From contig CAMPIC010000039.1 in the NCBI GenBank assembly GCA_946886185.1, positions 1 through 11,602 on the forward strand: a DNA stretch of 11,602 nucleotides, read 5' to 3'. The position numbers were made by a program, and so were the translations under genes. Source of the stretch: an uncultured bacterium (GTDB lineage: Bacteria > Eisenbacteria > RBG-16-71-46 > CAIMUX01). Shown here one piece after another: positions 1 to 7,623 of this stretch. Below the pieces are notes generated by a model. The model had not been told where the DNA came from. It did not search any database and worked only from the letters and a program-made list of their open reading frames with translations. Numbering within the stretch: position 1 is the first letter of the stretch; each line of letters starts with the position of its first letter.

Positions 1-185
1 GCGGGAGCGCTCATGGTCTCGTTCACCTGGGTGAGCTCGAGGCCCAGCGTCTGAAGCAGGTCGGTGTAGAAATGCATCGAAGCCCGGCCATCGCGGATGG
101 TCCAGATTTCGACGGCTGAAGCATTGGCGGCGCCCATCGCGAGGCTGGCTGCCACGACGATTCCGCCAAGACGAGCAAATTGCAT
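1..185 (-). CDS. Exported protein of unknown function (N-terminal part, runs off left edge)
   Basis: Only the first 61 codons lie in the window; the gene continues past base 1. The ATG at 185-183 is preceded by an AAGGGGG Shine-Dalgarno-like run about 11 bases upstream. The protein opens with a classical signal peptide: MQFARLGG, a hydrophobic stretch rich in Val, Ala and Leu, then small residues giving a likely cleavage at ANA-SA or ASA-VE near residues 22-25. The mature part starts VEIWTIRDGR and shows no motif I recognise. It is transcribed divergently from the metallopeptidase gene, separated by 530 bases. The CDS and its export are well supported; the function is unknown. Confidence 0.8.
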   Translation of the reverse strand, partial: MQFARLGGIVVAASLAMGAANASAVEIWTIRDGRASMHFYTDLLQTLGLELTQVNETMSAP

Positions 186-240
186 GGTGTGGTGATCCCC
201 CTTGGAGTGTGGGACGCGTGAGTGGGTGAAGAACCGACTT

Positions 241-270
241 ATAATAGTCCCGCGGCGCGCCTCCCCGCAA
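241..270 (-). promoter_or_regulatory. Candidate promoter for the left-edge exported protein
   Basis: Read on the - strand, TTGCGG (270-265) is followed after 18 bases by TATTAT (246-241), about 55 bases upstream of the start codon. The AT-rich patch stands out in a GC-rich region. A 6-bp inverted repeat CCCCGC/GCGGGG (263-268 and 275-280, around a GTAC core) overlaps the -35 side and could be an operator. Seen by eye only. Confidence 0.35.
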
Positions 271-546
271 GTACGCGGGGCATCCGCCGAGAAATCTGAC
301 CGGGAATTCCGGCCGCGGAGCCGCAGCGCGTCGCCGTGCACCACGGGCCTGCCTCTCATCCCAAAGCGGGCGGCCATCCGCCGCTGGATCGGAACGGTAA
401 GTCGGAAAGCCTGGCGTGATCTGGCGCATCCTCTGCGACCCCGCCGGGTGGCGCATTGCGCTGGAGGGAATCCCTCACCGCGGAGCCTTCGACCACAGCC
501 GCTTGGGGCGCGCACGACAAAATGATCCGAGTCCATTCCCGAAGCG

Positions 547-575
547 TTGCCAACCATTCGGTTATCCGGTAAACT
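547..575 (+). promoter_or_regulatory. Candidate sigma-70-like promoter of the metallopeptidase gene
   Basis: TTGCCA (547-552) and TAAACT (570-575) are separated by 17 bases, five of six and four of six matches to the usual boxes. This implies a start near 582 and an untranslated leader of about 134 bases before the ATG at 716. Assigned by eye. Confidence 0.45.
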
Positions 576-715
576 TTTCGCCGCACAGTGCAGCGCTCAG
601 GAGCGTCGCTTCTCGGGCCCTGCATCCAAGGGAACCGGCCACTCGTCCACGCCGGTTCGGGATCAACACCACTTGCTCTTTCTCTGTTTTGCTGGGGAAG
701 AGGGGAGACCATCTG

Positions 716-3688
716 ATGATGCGTAAGCACCTGTGGGGGATTTGCGCCCTCGCCACCGCCTGTCTGGGCACGTTCGGCACTGCTTCGGCGTTCGCGCCGG
801 AGGAGACGAGCGCGACGCTCAGCGTCCAGCTCCCGTTCTCGGACGGCGAGTTCCTGGCTTACGGCGCACAAGCCACCGCTTTCGTTCCGCCCCACGTCGA
901 GCGGCAGCTCGAATCGAACCTGGGCGGCAACTGGACGGTGTACTCGTGGAACCGCCAGTCGGACAGCCCGCACATCGTGTATGGATCGGGTGCGGAGATC
1001 GCCCCGCCCTTTACCGATGACGCTTCGGTCGAGTCCGCCGCTCGGTACGTGCTCGAGCAGAACTCGACGGCTCTCCACGTCAGTCCGAGTAACCTGCGTC
1101 TCGACGTGGTACAGGGCGGGATGGGCAAGATCGCGGCGCACTTCATCCAGACCTACGAGGGTCTCGATGTGCTCGGCGGCCGCGCTCATGTGACCTTCAC
1201 CGATCAGGGCCGAGTCTTCGTCATGAGCTCGGACTACTATGTCATCGAGGGTCTCGAAGTCACTCCGACCCTTTCCGTCACGCAGGCCGAGAACATCGCG
1301 ATGGGCGAGCTGGCCACGTTCTCCCAGCGGAACGTCTCCGCCCGTCCGGAAGAAGCCTCCAAGCTCTATGTGCTCCCGGTGCCGACCGCGGTGGACGAAG
1401 TCGAGTTCCGCCTGGTCTACGAGGTCACGGTCGAGACCGATGGCCGCTCCGGCGCCTGGGTCACCCATCTCGACGCCAACACGGGCGAGATCCTGAGCCG
1501 GCAGAACGACGTGCATTTCATCAACTACCTCGGAACCACGCAGGGCGAGGTCCAGAACGGAACCTACTGCAACGGCTCTGCGATCGTCCCGCTGGGATGG
1601 ATGAACGTCGTGATCAATCCGGTCGGAACGGCGACCTCGAGCGCGGCGGGTGTGTGGAACCTGACGAACGGCGACGCGACTCCGCGCAATGCCGTGACCC
1701 GGTTCTACGGCCCCTGGATCGACGTCAACCGCGCTTCGTCCGGCAATCCGCCCGATCCGCAGCTGACGCAGCTCGCGACTCCGGGCGTTCCGCTCGTCGT
1801 GGACTGGAATGACGCCAACTCCCGCCAGGATGAGCGCGACTGCTTCCAGGCGGTGAGCGAGATCCACGACTGGTTCGAGACCATCGATCCAGGCTACGTC
1901 TACTCGAACACCCGGATCACCTGCAATGTGGGCGTGCCGGGTAGCTGCAACGCGTTCTGGAACGGCTCGATCAACTTCTACAACACCGGCGGCGGCTGCT
2001 ATAACACCGGCGAGATCGAGGGCGTGGTCGACCACGAGTTCGGTCACGGAATCCAGAACAACCTGATCGGCAGCCAGGGAAGCGAGGGTCTCGGAGAAGG
2101 AAATGGCGACATCACGCTCAACTTCCTGATCGACGAGTCGATCATCGGGCGCGGCTTCACCGTCGGAAACTGCACTGGCGGAATCCGCGACTCCGACAAC
2201 AACCTCCAGTACCCCGAAGGCAAGACCGGCGCGATCCATCACGACGGTCAGATCATTGCGGGCGTCGTCTGGGAAGTTCGTGACGTCCTCCAGCAAAACC
2301 TGGGCGTGGCGGCGGGCAAGCATCGCGCCGGACTGCTCTGGCACTTCGGTCGCAAGACCGAGCGCCCGACCAACCAGCCCGATCAGGTCTTCTCCATGTA
2401 CGTCGCCGACGACGACGACGGAAACTTGGACAACGGTACGCCGAATTGGGAAGCGATCTGCGAGGGCGCCACGCGCCACGACACCGACCAGGACGGGTTC
2501 CCCTGCCTCGAGGTCATCGAGGGCGTGTTCTTCGTCCACACTCCGCTCGCGACTCCGCAGCCCGAAGGGGATGCGGTCGTCACCGCGGACGTCCTGACCA
2601 CGATCGCGGGCGCGGAGATCGTCGACAGCTCCGTCAAGCTGCACTACACGGTCGGCAACGCCGGCGCCGAAGTGGTGGTCACGATGACCCCGGCAGGCGG
2701 CAACACCTACACCGCGACGATTCCTGGCCTCCAGGAATCGAACGAGGTGTCGTACTGGATGGAAGCCGCGGACGATGCTGGGAACGACGGCACGGCTCCG
2801 GGGAATGCTCCTACTTCGCAGTATGAGTTCGACGTTCCGACCATCTGGGACGACATCGAAGTGGCGAGCGGATGGACGGTCAACGCCGAAGGGACGGACA
2901 ACGCGACGACTGGTAGCTGGGAGCGGGGCAACCCCTCCGGGACCATCTCTCAACCCGAGGACGACCACACTCCCACGCCGGGCGTGAACGCCTGGATCAC
3001 GGGACTGGCCACGGGCGGCAGCGACGGTGGCAACGACATCGACAATGGCACCACCACGCTCTACAGCCCGGTCTACGATCTCTCCCAGTCCGAGAATGCC
3101 AAGGCGAAGTATTACCGGTGGTATTCGAACAACATGGGCGGCGATCCGAACAACGATACCTGGGTCGTCCAGGTTCGCAACAACGGCGGTGCGTGGATCG
3201 ACGTCGAGCGGAACCAGACCGACCAGAACGACTGGTTCAAGGTCGAGGCGGACCTGGATGCGTTGCTGGGCGATCTCGGCAACGTGCAGTTCAAGTTCAT
3301 CGCCAGCGACCTGAGCACCGGATCGCTCGTGGAGGCCGGCGTCGACGACTTCGCCATCCTTGCGTCCGGCGCGACTGCCAACGTGCCTGGATCCGGATCT
3401 TCGGACACTCCGAAGTTCGCGCTCTACGGCGCCCGCCCGCACCCGGTCGACGGCCCCTCGGTCGTCGCGTTCCAGGTGCCGGCGAGCACGCGTGTCGAGC
3501 TCGGACTGTTCGACGTGGCGGGCCGTCAGGTCCGCTCGCTCGCAAACGGAATGTTCGAGGCGGGTCCGCACGACATCGCTTGGGACGGCAAGGACTCGAA
3601 CGGTCGCGAGCTCGCGTCCGGCGTGTACTTCCTCCGGATGGATGCGAACGAGTTCCACTCCACTCGCACGGTGGTCGTGACTCGCTAA
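716..3688 (+). CDS. Secreted M36 (fungalysin)-type zinc metallopeptidase with C-terminal FlgD-like domain
   Basis: This 990-residue gene starts at 716 (a second ATG follows at 719) behind AGGGGAGA; an upstream in-frame ATG at 416 lacks a signal peptide. Residues 1-25 form a signal peptide ending ASA. About 95-265 resembles an FTP/PepSY propeptide. HEFGH (440-444) followed by GLGEGNGD (third ligand likely E461) is the arrangement of M36 and thermolysin-clan enzymes. Later come the IHHDGQ...GVVWEVRD segment and a calcium-like DDDDGNLDNGTPN (565-577), both typical of M36 proteins. An Ig-like domain (about 595-700), a jelly-roll/MAM-like region (about 710-890) and a FlgD-like domain (about 898-990, GRQVR...WDG...SGVYFLR) follow. 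By inference it is an exported, self-processed protease that digests external protein, with the last domain serving secretion or anchoring. The substrate is unknown. It appears monocistronic. Confidence 0.93.
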   Translation: MMRKHLWGICALATACLGTFGTASAFAPEETSATLSVQLPFSDGEFLAYGAQATAFVPPHVERQLESNLGGNWTVYSWNRQSDSPHIVYGSGAEIAPPFTDDASVESAARYVLEQNSTALHVSPSNLRLDVVQGGMGKIAAHFIQTYEGLDVLGGRAHVTFTDQGRVFVMSSDYYVIEGLEVTPTLSVTQAENIAMGELATFSQRNVSARPEEASKLYVLPVPTAVDEVEFRLVYEVTVETDGRSGAWVTHLDANTGEILSRQNDVHFINYLGTTQGEVQNGTYCNGSAIVPLGWMNVVINPVGTATSSAAGVWNLTNGDATPRNAVTRFYGPWIDVNRASSGNPPDPQLTQLATPGVPLVVDWNDANSRQDERDCFQAVSEIHDWFETIDPGYVYSNTRITCNVGVPGSCNAFWNGSINFYNTGGGCYNTGEIEGVVDHEFGHGIQNNLIGSQGSEGLGEGNGDITLNFLIDESIIGRGFTVGNCTGGIRDSDNNLQYPEGKTGAIHHDGQIIAGVVWEVRDVLQQNLGVAAGKHRAGLLWHFGRKTERPTNQPDQVFSMYVADDDDGNLDNGTPNWEAICEGATRHDTDQDGFPCLEVIEGVFFVHTPLATPQPEGDAVVTADVLTTIAGAEIVDSSVKLHYTVGNAGAEVVVTMTPAGGNTYTATIPGLQESNEVSYWMEAADDAGNDGTAPGNAPTSQYEFDVPTIWDDIEVASGWTVNAEGTDNATTGSWERGNPSGTISQPEDDHTPTPGVNAWITGLATGGSDGGNDIDNGTTTLYSPVYDLSQSENAKAKYYRWYSNNMGGDPNNDTWVVQVRNNGGAWIDVERNQTDQNDWFKVEADLDALLGDLGNVQFKFIASDLSTGSLVEAGVDDFAILASGATANVPGSGSSDTPKFALYGARPHPVDGPSVVAFQVPASTRVELGLFDVAGRQVRSLANGMFEAGPHDIAWDGKDSNGRELASGVYFLRMDANEFHSTRTVVVTR

Positions 3689-3728
3689 GACCTTCGAAAC
3701 CACCGCTAGCGCGGTGCTCCGTGCACGA

Positions 3729-3765
3729 AAAAGCCCGCTTCCGGTTCGTCCGGGAGCGGGCTTTT
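3729..3765 (+). terminator. Strong intrinsic terminator, possibly bidirectional
   Basis: AAAAGCCCGCTTCCGG (3729-3744) pairs with CCGGGAGCGGGCTTTT (3750-3765) through 16 base pairs with a single G-T wobble and a five-base loop TTCGT. It ends in T-rich sequence and lies 40 bases after the metallopeptidase stop codon. The A-run on the left means it would also work on the - strand. Confidence 0.92.
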
Positions 3766-3919
3766 CTCTCTCTTGGCCGAGGCTGGAAGAGTCTGGACGA
3801 CCTCGACGTCGCGGCAGAGACCAGCGAGCGGATCGGGTGGAGAACGAGAGTTGATCGGGTCGAGAAAGAGAACTGGGCCGAGCGGAGATACGGAGCTCAG
3901 GAGCGGCGGTGCGGAATCA

Positions 3920-4120
3920 CTAAACCAAAAACGCGATGAAGGCTGCCAGAAGCAGTTCCCGCTTGGGGGGGCAATCGGGGAACTTGCTTCCAGCAGCCTT
4001 CATCAAGAGCTGGGACCGCACACCCCTCGTGGCGAACTTCCGCGAAGCAGGACACAATTGCATCCCGTGCAGTTGCTCGACCAGAAGCAGGATAGCAGTA
4101 CCCAAGATCGTTCTGTTCAT
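3920..4120 (-). CDS. Doubtful small ORF, 66 codons, spanning the inverted repeat
   Basis: An ATG at 4120 opens a 66-residue frame beginning MNRTILGTAILLLVEQ, which resembles a short hydrophobic leader, and ending KRELLLAAFIAFLV. There is no good Shine-Dalgarno sequence. The second half is encoded by the arms of the 3935-4004 hairpin, so the apparent protein may simply be a by-product of that repeat element. No family is recognised. It is listed because its composition is less Arg/Pro-rich than neighbouring shadow frames. Confidence 0.2.
   Translation of the reverse strand: MNRTILGTAILLLVEQLHGMQLCPASRKFATRGVRSQLLMKAAGSKFPDCPPKRELLLAAFIAFLV
3935..4004. repeat. Long imperfect inverted repeat (hairpin element)
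   Basis: GATGAAGGCTGC (3935-3946) is perfectly complementary to GCAGCCTTCATC (3993-4004). After two mismatches the pairing resumes inward with GAAGCA and GTTCCC against GGGAAC and TGCTTC, giving a stem of about 26 bp with one bulge around a G-rich centre containing seven consecutive Gs. There is no T-run after either arm, so it is not a standard terminator. A REP- or MITE-like element or a structured RNA is possible. Confidence 0.8.
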
Positions 4121-4163
4121 GGCTCAATACCCGGGGCCCGTGCCCAGGTTCCGAGGAAGTTCA

Positions 4164-4685
4164 ATGAGTCCAGAGCTCCATCCCGCATTGGTTCACTTTC
4201 CGATTGCCCTCCTCCTGGCGGGAGCGCTCCTGGCATGGTGGGAGCTCTTCCGCGGATCTCGGAATGAAACGGCCGACTTCATCCTGATCGCGGCATTCGC
4301 CGGCTCGGTGGCGGCAGCCTGGTCGGGGGAAGGAGCGGTGGAGCGGCTGGTTCTTCCACCGGAGGCGGCGGCCGCCGCTGCGGATCACGAACGATGGGGA
4401 ACCCTCGCGACCTGGGTAGCAGGAGCTGCCCTGGCGGCGCGTGGCGCGCTCCTGGTCCACTTTCGAGCGAGGCCTGTTCCGCGGCTCTGGCTGGCGTGCG
4501 GAACCGCGCTCTGGAGCGTCGCGGCGGCCTTGGCGCTCGGAGCGGGATATCGCGGAGGGAAGATGGTGCATCGCATGGGCGTCACACCCGCGGTCGTGCC
4601 GCTCCGGGACGCGCCGTCGCCCGAGCCGTTCGAGGGCTTCCAGGCCGCCCCCGAAGTCGATGCCGCGGATCCCGGGGGTCAATGA
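4164..4685 (+). CDS. DUF2231 family integral membrane protein
   Basis: This 173-residue protein starts at the ATG at 4164, preceded by GAGGAAG seven bases upstream; the start is fixed by the family's N-terminal HPALVHFPIAL signature (residues 6-16). Four hydrophobic helices are visible at about 9-26, 37-54, 80-98 and 107-128. Histidines H6, H11, H75 (DHERWG) and H136 (GGKMVHRMGV) match the conserved polar positions I associate with DUF2231/COG4244. Their spacing on helices suggests a membrane cofactor such as haem, but that is inference. The last 30 residues are acidic, Pro-rich and probably extramembrane. It converges with the dehydrogenase gene, with 78 bases between them. The physiological role is not established. 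Confidence 0.85.
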   Translation: MSPELHPALVHFPIALLLAGALLAWWELFRGSRNETADFILIAAFAGSVAAAWSGEGAVERLVLPPEAAAAAADHERWGTLATWVAGAALAARGALLVHFRARPVPRLWLACGTALWSVAAALALGAGYRGGKMVHRMGVTPAVVPLRDAPSPEPFEGFQAAPEVDAADPGGQ

Positions 4686-4763
4686 GGTTCAGCGCAATGG
4701 ACGCGTCGAACGGCCGCCATCCACCGATGGGGATGGATCAGACGGGACGGCGCGTTCCGGAGA

Positions 4764-5513
4764 TCAGACGACGGAGCGTCCCCCGTCCACCGTGAGGACC
4801 GAGCCGGTCACGAAGTCGCCCGCTTCGAGCAGATACAGGCAGGCGGAGGCGATGTCCTGCGGTGAGCCGAGCCGCCGGAGCGGGACCTTGGCCGCGATGC
4901 GGCGCGCGCGCTCCTCCGGAGTCGAGTCCGGCAGGAGGACCGCACCCGGAGCGATCCCATTGACCTGCACTTCGGGAGCGAGAGTCCGCGCCAGAGCGAA
5001 CGTCGCCTCCCGCAGGCCCGCCTTGGAGACGTGATAGGAAAGATACTTCGGATCGGGACGTCCGATCGACCAGTCGAGCAACGTGACGATCTGGCCGGCG
5101 CCGCGCGCCTGCATGCGGTATCCGATGCGGTGGGCGAGCAGGAACGGGCTGATCAGATTCGTGCGCAGCGTGCGCTCCATGTCTTCGAGGCCGATCTCCG
5201 CCGGATCGAGCTCTGGATACTCCGAAGCGGAGAGCACCAGGATGTCGAGCGGACCCAATCGTTCTTCGACGTGATCGGCCAGATCGAGGGCTTGCGCGGG
5301 CTCTGCCAGGTCGGCCTCGAACGCTTCACTGCGAAGACCGCCGGCGCGGAAGCGTTCGGTCAGCTCCAGGGCCGCTTCTCGACTGGTCCGATAGTGGATT
5401 CCGACATGCGCGCCGCGCGAGGCGAGCGCTTCGGCAATCGCCCGGCCCAGACGAAGAGCTCCCCCCGTGACGAGGGCGGTCCGCCCGGCGAGCGAGCGAC
5501 GTCCGTCTTCCAT
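4764..5513 (-). CDS. Short-chain dehydrogenase/reductase, pteridine reductase type
   Basis: This 249-residue SDR starts at the ATG at 5513, behind GGGAGGG; an in-frame ATG six codons upstream has no ribosome binding site. The cofactor motif TGGALRLG (16-23) has the Arg typical of NADPH-dependent pteridine reductases (TGxxxRLG). HYRTS (40-44), LSAS (94-97), N119, and YHVSK giving Y160 and K164 follow the SDR plan. Position 147 is Asp (LLDWS), 13 residues before the catalytic Tyr, the same spacing as the Asp-Tyr-Lys triad of PTR1/FolM enzymes instead of the usual Ser. The likely reaction is NADPH reduction of a dihydropterin or dihydrofolate, in the cytoplasm. An ordinary 3-oxoacyl reductase-like role is the alternative. 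The C-terminal TGSVLTVDGG is standard for the superfamily. Confidence 0.88.
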   Translation of the reverse strand: MEDGRRSLAGRTALVTGGALRLGRAIAEALASRGAHVGIHYRTSREAALELTERFRAGGLRSEAFEADLAEPAQALDLADHVEERLGPLDILVLSASEYPELDPAEIGLEDMERTLRTNLISPFLLAHRIGYRMQARGAGQIVTLLDWSIGRPDPKYLSYHVSKAGLREATFALARTLAPEVQVNGIAPGAVLLPDSTPEERARRIAAKVPLRRLGSPQDIASACLYLLEAGDFVTGSVLTVDGGRSVV

Positions 5514-5745
5514 GGTCCCTCCCGAGATCATTCCGCAGACCGTCCACGTTCGGCGCGAGCGCGCTCGCGATCACGAAGTCGAATAGTAGCAGGCCCCCCA
5601 GGCTGGCGAGCGAGACATCGCGCGCGTACACTGCGCGAAACATGAGGCAGACGTTCGGACCGGACGAGCGCGATTCCGCGACATCCATGGAGCTGCGCCG
5701 AGTCGACTCGACTGCCTCCGAATGGAATCAAAACGAAGGACGGAA

Positions 5746-6897
5746 ATGATCGGCTTCGACCTCACCGAAGAGCAGCGGGAGCTGCAACGCCTCGCGCGCG
5801 AGTTCGCCCAGAAAGAGATCGCGCCTCGAGCGAGGCACCACGACGAGACCGGCGAGTTCCCGCGCGAAATCTGTCAGAAAGCGTGGGACGTGGGCCTCAT
5901 GAACACCCACATCCCCGAAGAGTATGGCGGACTCGGGCTAGGCACCTTCGAGGGATGCTTGATCGCCGAAGAGATTGCGGCCGCCTGTTCGGGAATCGGA
6001 ACCGCCATGGAGGCGAACACGCTCGCGGAAGCTCCGGTCGTGCTGAGCGGCTCGGATGCACAAAAGAAGACGTGGCTCACTCCCATGACCGAATCCTTCC
6101 GGCTCGCGGCCTATTGCGTGACCGAGCCGGACGCGGGCAGCGACGTCGCCGGGATGCGCACGATCGCGCAGCGCGACGGCGATTCCTACGTGCTCAACGG
6201 AAGCAAGATGTGGATCACCAACGGAGGAGTCGCCGACTGGTATTTTGTGGTGGCGTACACCGACCCGGCGAAGAAACACGATGGGATGTCGGCGTTCCTC
6301 GTGCCGCGCGATTCCCCCGGGATCGAAGTGGGCAAGAAAGAGCAGAACATGGGGCAGCGCGCCAGCGACACGCGCGCGGTGACCTTCCGCGACGTGCATG
6401 TCCCCATGGAGAATCGAGTCGGAGAGGAAGGCAACGGATGGCGCCTCGCCATGGGCGCATTCGATCGCACGCGTCCGGTGGTGTCCGCGGCCGCGGTCGG
6501 AGTCGCTCGGGCCGCGCTCGAACATGCCGTGCGCTACTCCACGCAGCGGTCCACCTTCGGACGCCCCATCGCGCAGCACCAGGCGATTTCCTTCATGATC
6601 GCCGAGATGGGGCGCGACGTCGAAGCGGCGCGCCTGCTGGTGTGGAAGGCGGCCTGGCTGATCGACCGCGGAGAACGGAACACCCTCGAGGCGGCCTACG
6701 CCAAGCTCTTCGCCGCCGACACCGTGATGCGCGTGACCACCGACGCGGTCCAGATCTTCGGCGGATATGGATACAACCGCGAGTATCCGGTGGAAAAGCT
6801 GATGCGGGACGCGAAGGTGTATCAGATCTACGAGGGAACGAGCCAGATCCAGCGGATGATCATCGCGCGCGAGCTCTTCCGCCGTCTCGGAGAGTGA
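5746..6897 (+). CDS. Acyl-CoA dehydrogenase, medium-chain type
   Basis: This 383-residue flavoprotein starts at the ATG at 5746, five bases after AAGGA; the ATG at 5722 lacks a ribosome site. It has full family length. Signature 1 is [14 protein letters not shown] (123-136), MWITNGG lies at 155-161 and [10 protein letters not shown] at 201-210. Signature 2 includes [19 protein letters not shown] (339-357) and IYEGTSQIQ, whose E363 is the probable catalytic base. From memory, the sequence follows mitochondrial ACADM closely ([30 protein letters not shown]). It catalyses FAD-dependent alpha,beta-dehydrogenation of acyl-CoA in beta-oxidation, passing electrons to electron-transfer flavoprotein. 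No ETF or other beta-oxidation gene is beside it, so it is an isolated gene here. Chain-length preference is inferred from similarity only. Confidence 0.95.
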   Translation: MIGFDLTEEQRELQRLAREFAQKEIAPRARHHDETGEFPREICQKAWDVGLMNTHIPEEYGGLGLGTFEGCLIAEEIAAACSGIGTAMEANTLAEAPVVLSGSDAQKKTWLTPMTESFRLAAYCVTEPDAGSDVAGMRTIAQRDGDSYVLNGSKMWITNGGVADWYFVVAYTDPAKKHDGMSAFLVPRDSPGIEVGKKEQNMGQRASDTRAVTFRDVHVPMENRVGEEGNGWRLAMGAFDRTRPVVSAAAVGVARAALEHAVRYSTQRSTFGRPIAQHQAISFMIAEMGRDVEAARLLVWKAAWLIDRGERNTLEAAYAKLFAADTVMRVTTDAVQIFGGYGYNREYPVEKLMRDAKVYQIYEGTSQIQRMIIARELFRRLGE

Positions 6898-6986
6898 TCG
6901 CTTTTCTCGGTCGATCCAACCGATCGAAGCTGAAAGAGGAGCGACGCATTCCGTTGCGACGCGAGCGCGACGATCTCGTGCCTGCT

Positions 6987-7601
6987 CTAATCCTCGAACC
7001 ACTCGGGATGCGCGCCGCGGCACTCTAAAGTCAGCTGATGGGCGAGAGCGCGGAACTGGCCCCATCCCGACCAGCCATCCTCGAGATTCTCCAGCGATTC
7101 GATCACCTCGGGCAGCTCGCTCCACGCGACTTCCTTCCACGAGTCGATCTGCTCGCTCTCGTCGAGCGGAACGAGCGGCCCATCGGAGTGGGGGAATACG
7201 AACCCGAGGGAGTGGAACGCGCGAGACGCGGACGTCTGGGCCCCGGGATAACGCATGTGAAAGAGGAACCGCTTCGGCTCCAGGAGCAGCCCGGTTTCTT
7301 CCTCCAACTCTCGGCGAACGGCCTGGAGGATCGGCTCGCCTTCCTGCACGCCCCCGGTGGGGAGACGGTAGACCCCTCCCGGATAGAAGCGCTTCGAATG
7401 GAGGAGAATGCCTCCCGGCCGCGGCAGGATCATCACGATCTCCGCGCTCCGGTTGAGTCCGAAGCTGTACACCCCGGTGCTGCGCTCTCGCGAGGGCACG
7501 GTTCTCGCGAGCCGCCGGATCGGTTGCCCGTGCGCGTCCTCCGCTTCCCGCAGTCCGATCAGTTCGGGCGGATGGAAGAGCTTCTCGTTGCTCGATCGCA
7601 C
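6987..7601 (-). CDS. Nudix hydrolase
   Basis: This 204-residue protein is read from a GTG at 7601, with GGGGA about seven bases upstream; an overlapping ATG at 7603 is out of frame. The Nudix box is complete: G83, E89, then RELEEETGL (97-105), matching GX5EX7REUXEEXGU, so the Mg-binding glutamates are present. The preceding YRLPTGG and the beta-strand IVMILPRPGGILLHSK fit the fold. There are about 45 extra N-terminal residues and a C-terminal part rich in Trp and Glu, so it is longer than minimal MutT-type enzymes. The substrate (a nucleotide sugar, damaged nucleotide or other diphosphate) cannot be assigned. It lies 22 bases after the glycosyltransferase and is probably co-transcribed with it. 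Confidence 0.92.
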   Translation of the reverse strand: MRSSNEKLFHPPELIGLREAEDAHGQPIRRLARTVPSRERSTGVYSFGLNRSAEIVMILPRPGGILLHSKRFYPGGVYRLPTGGVQEGEPILQAVRRELEEETGLLLEPKRFLFHMRYPGAQTSASRAFHSLGFVFPHSDGPLVPLDESEQIDSWKEVAWSELPEVIESLENLEDGWSGWGQFRALAHQLTLECRGAHPEWFED

Positions 7602-7623
7602 ATCGGTGTCCCCGCGGCGCGGA

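Larger units (their letters stand above)
186..715. other. Divergent intergenic region, no gene seen
   Basis: This 530-base stretch separates two divergent exported-protein genes. It holds the candidate - strand promoter at 241-270 and the candidate + strand promoter at 547-575. ORFs that cross it have Arg/Pro-rich composition typical of out-of-frame GC-rich DNA and no usable ribosome binding site. I see no tRNA, no riboswitch consensus I can name and no long repeat. Bases about 281-546 remain unexplained. Confidence 0.6.
3766..4163. other. Intergenic region without a secure gene
   Basis: Four hundred bases lie between the terminator and the DUF2231 gene. They hold the 3935-4004 inverted repeat and a doubtful - strand ORF at 3920-4120. 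In 3766-3930 I see only repeated GATCGGGT words and no gene. The + strand frame of the DUF2231 gene stays open back to 3936, but the upstream part does not resemble its family and lacks a ribosome binding site. Confidence 0.5.

Noticed and set aside
202..525. 107-codon + strand ORF in the left intergenic region
   Set aside because: Arg/Pro/Ser-rich, no ribosome binding site, and it overlaps the candidate promoter of the left gene.
356..3703. 1115-codon open frame on the - strand, antisense to the metallopeptidase
   Set aside because: It mirrors a strongly GC-biased real gene, has Arg/Val/His-rich composition without domains, no ribosome site and no signal peptide; the + frame has recognisable motifs throughout.
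5514..5745. Possible small membrane protein frame (- strand, 5688 to 5326) before the dehydrogenase
   Set aside because: It overlaps the start of a clearly coding gene in another frame and turns into Arg/Ser/Gly-rich sequence; only the short hydrophobic patch looks protein-like.
6898..6986. Possible bidirectional terminator between the convergent acyl-CoA dehydrogenase and Nudix genes
   Set aside because: Only a 5-bp stem (TCGGT/ACCGA) and a GCGACGC direct repeat are present; there is no T-run to support termination.
5938..7140. 400-codon - strand frame across the acyl-CoA dehydrogenase
   Set aside because: Shadow of a gene with complete family signatures on the other strand.
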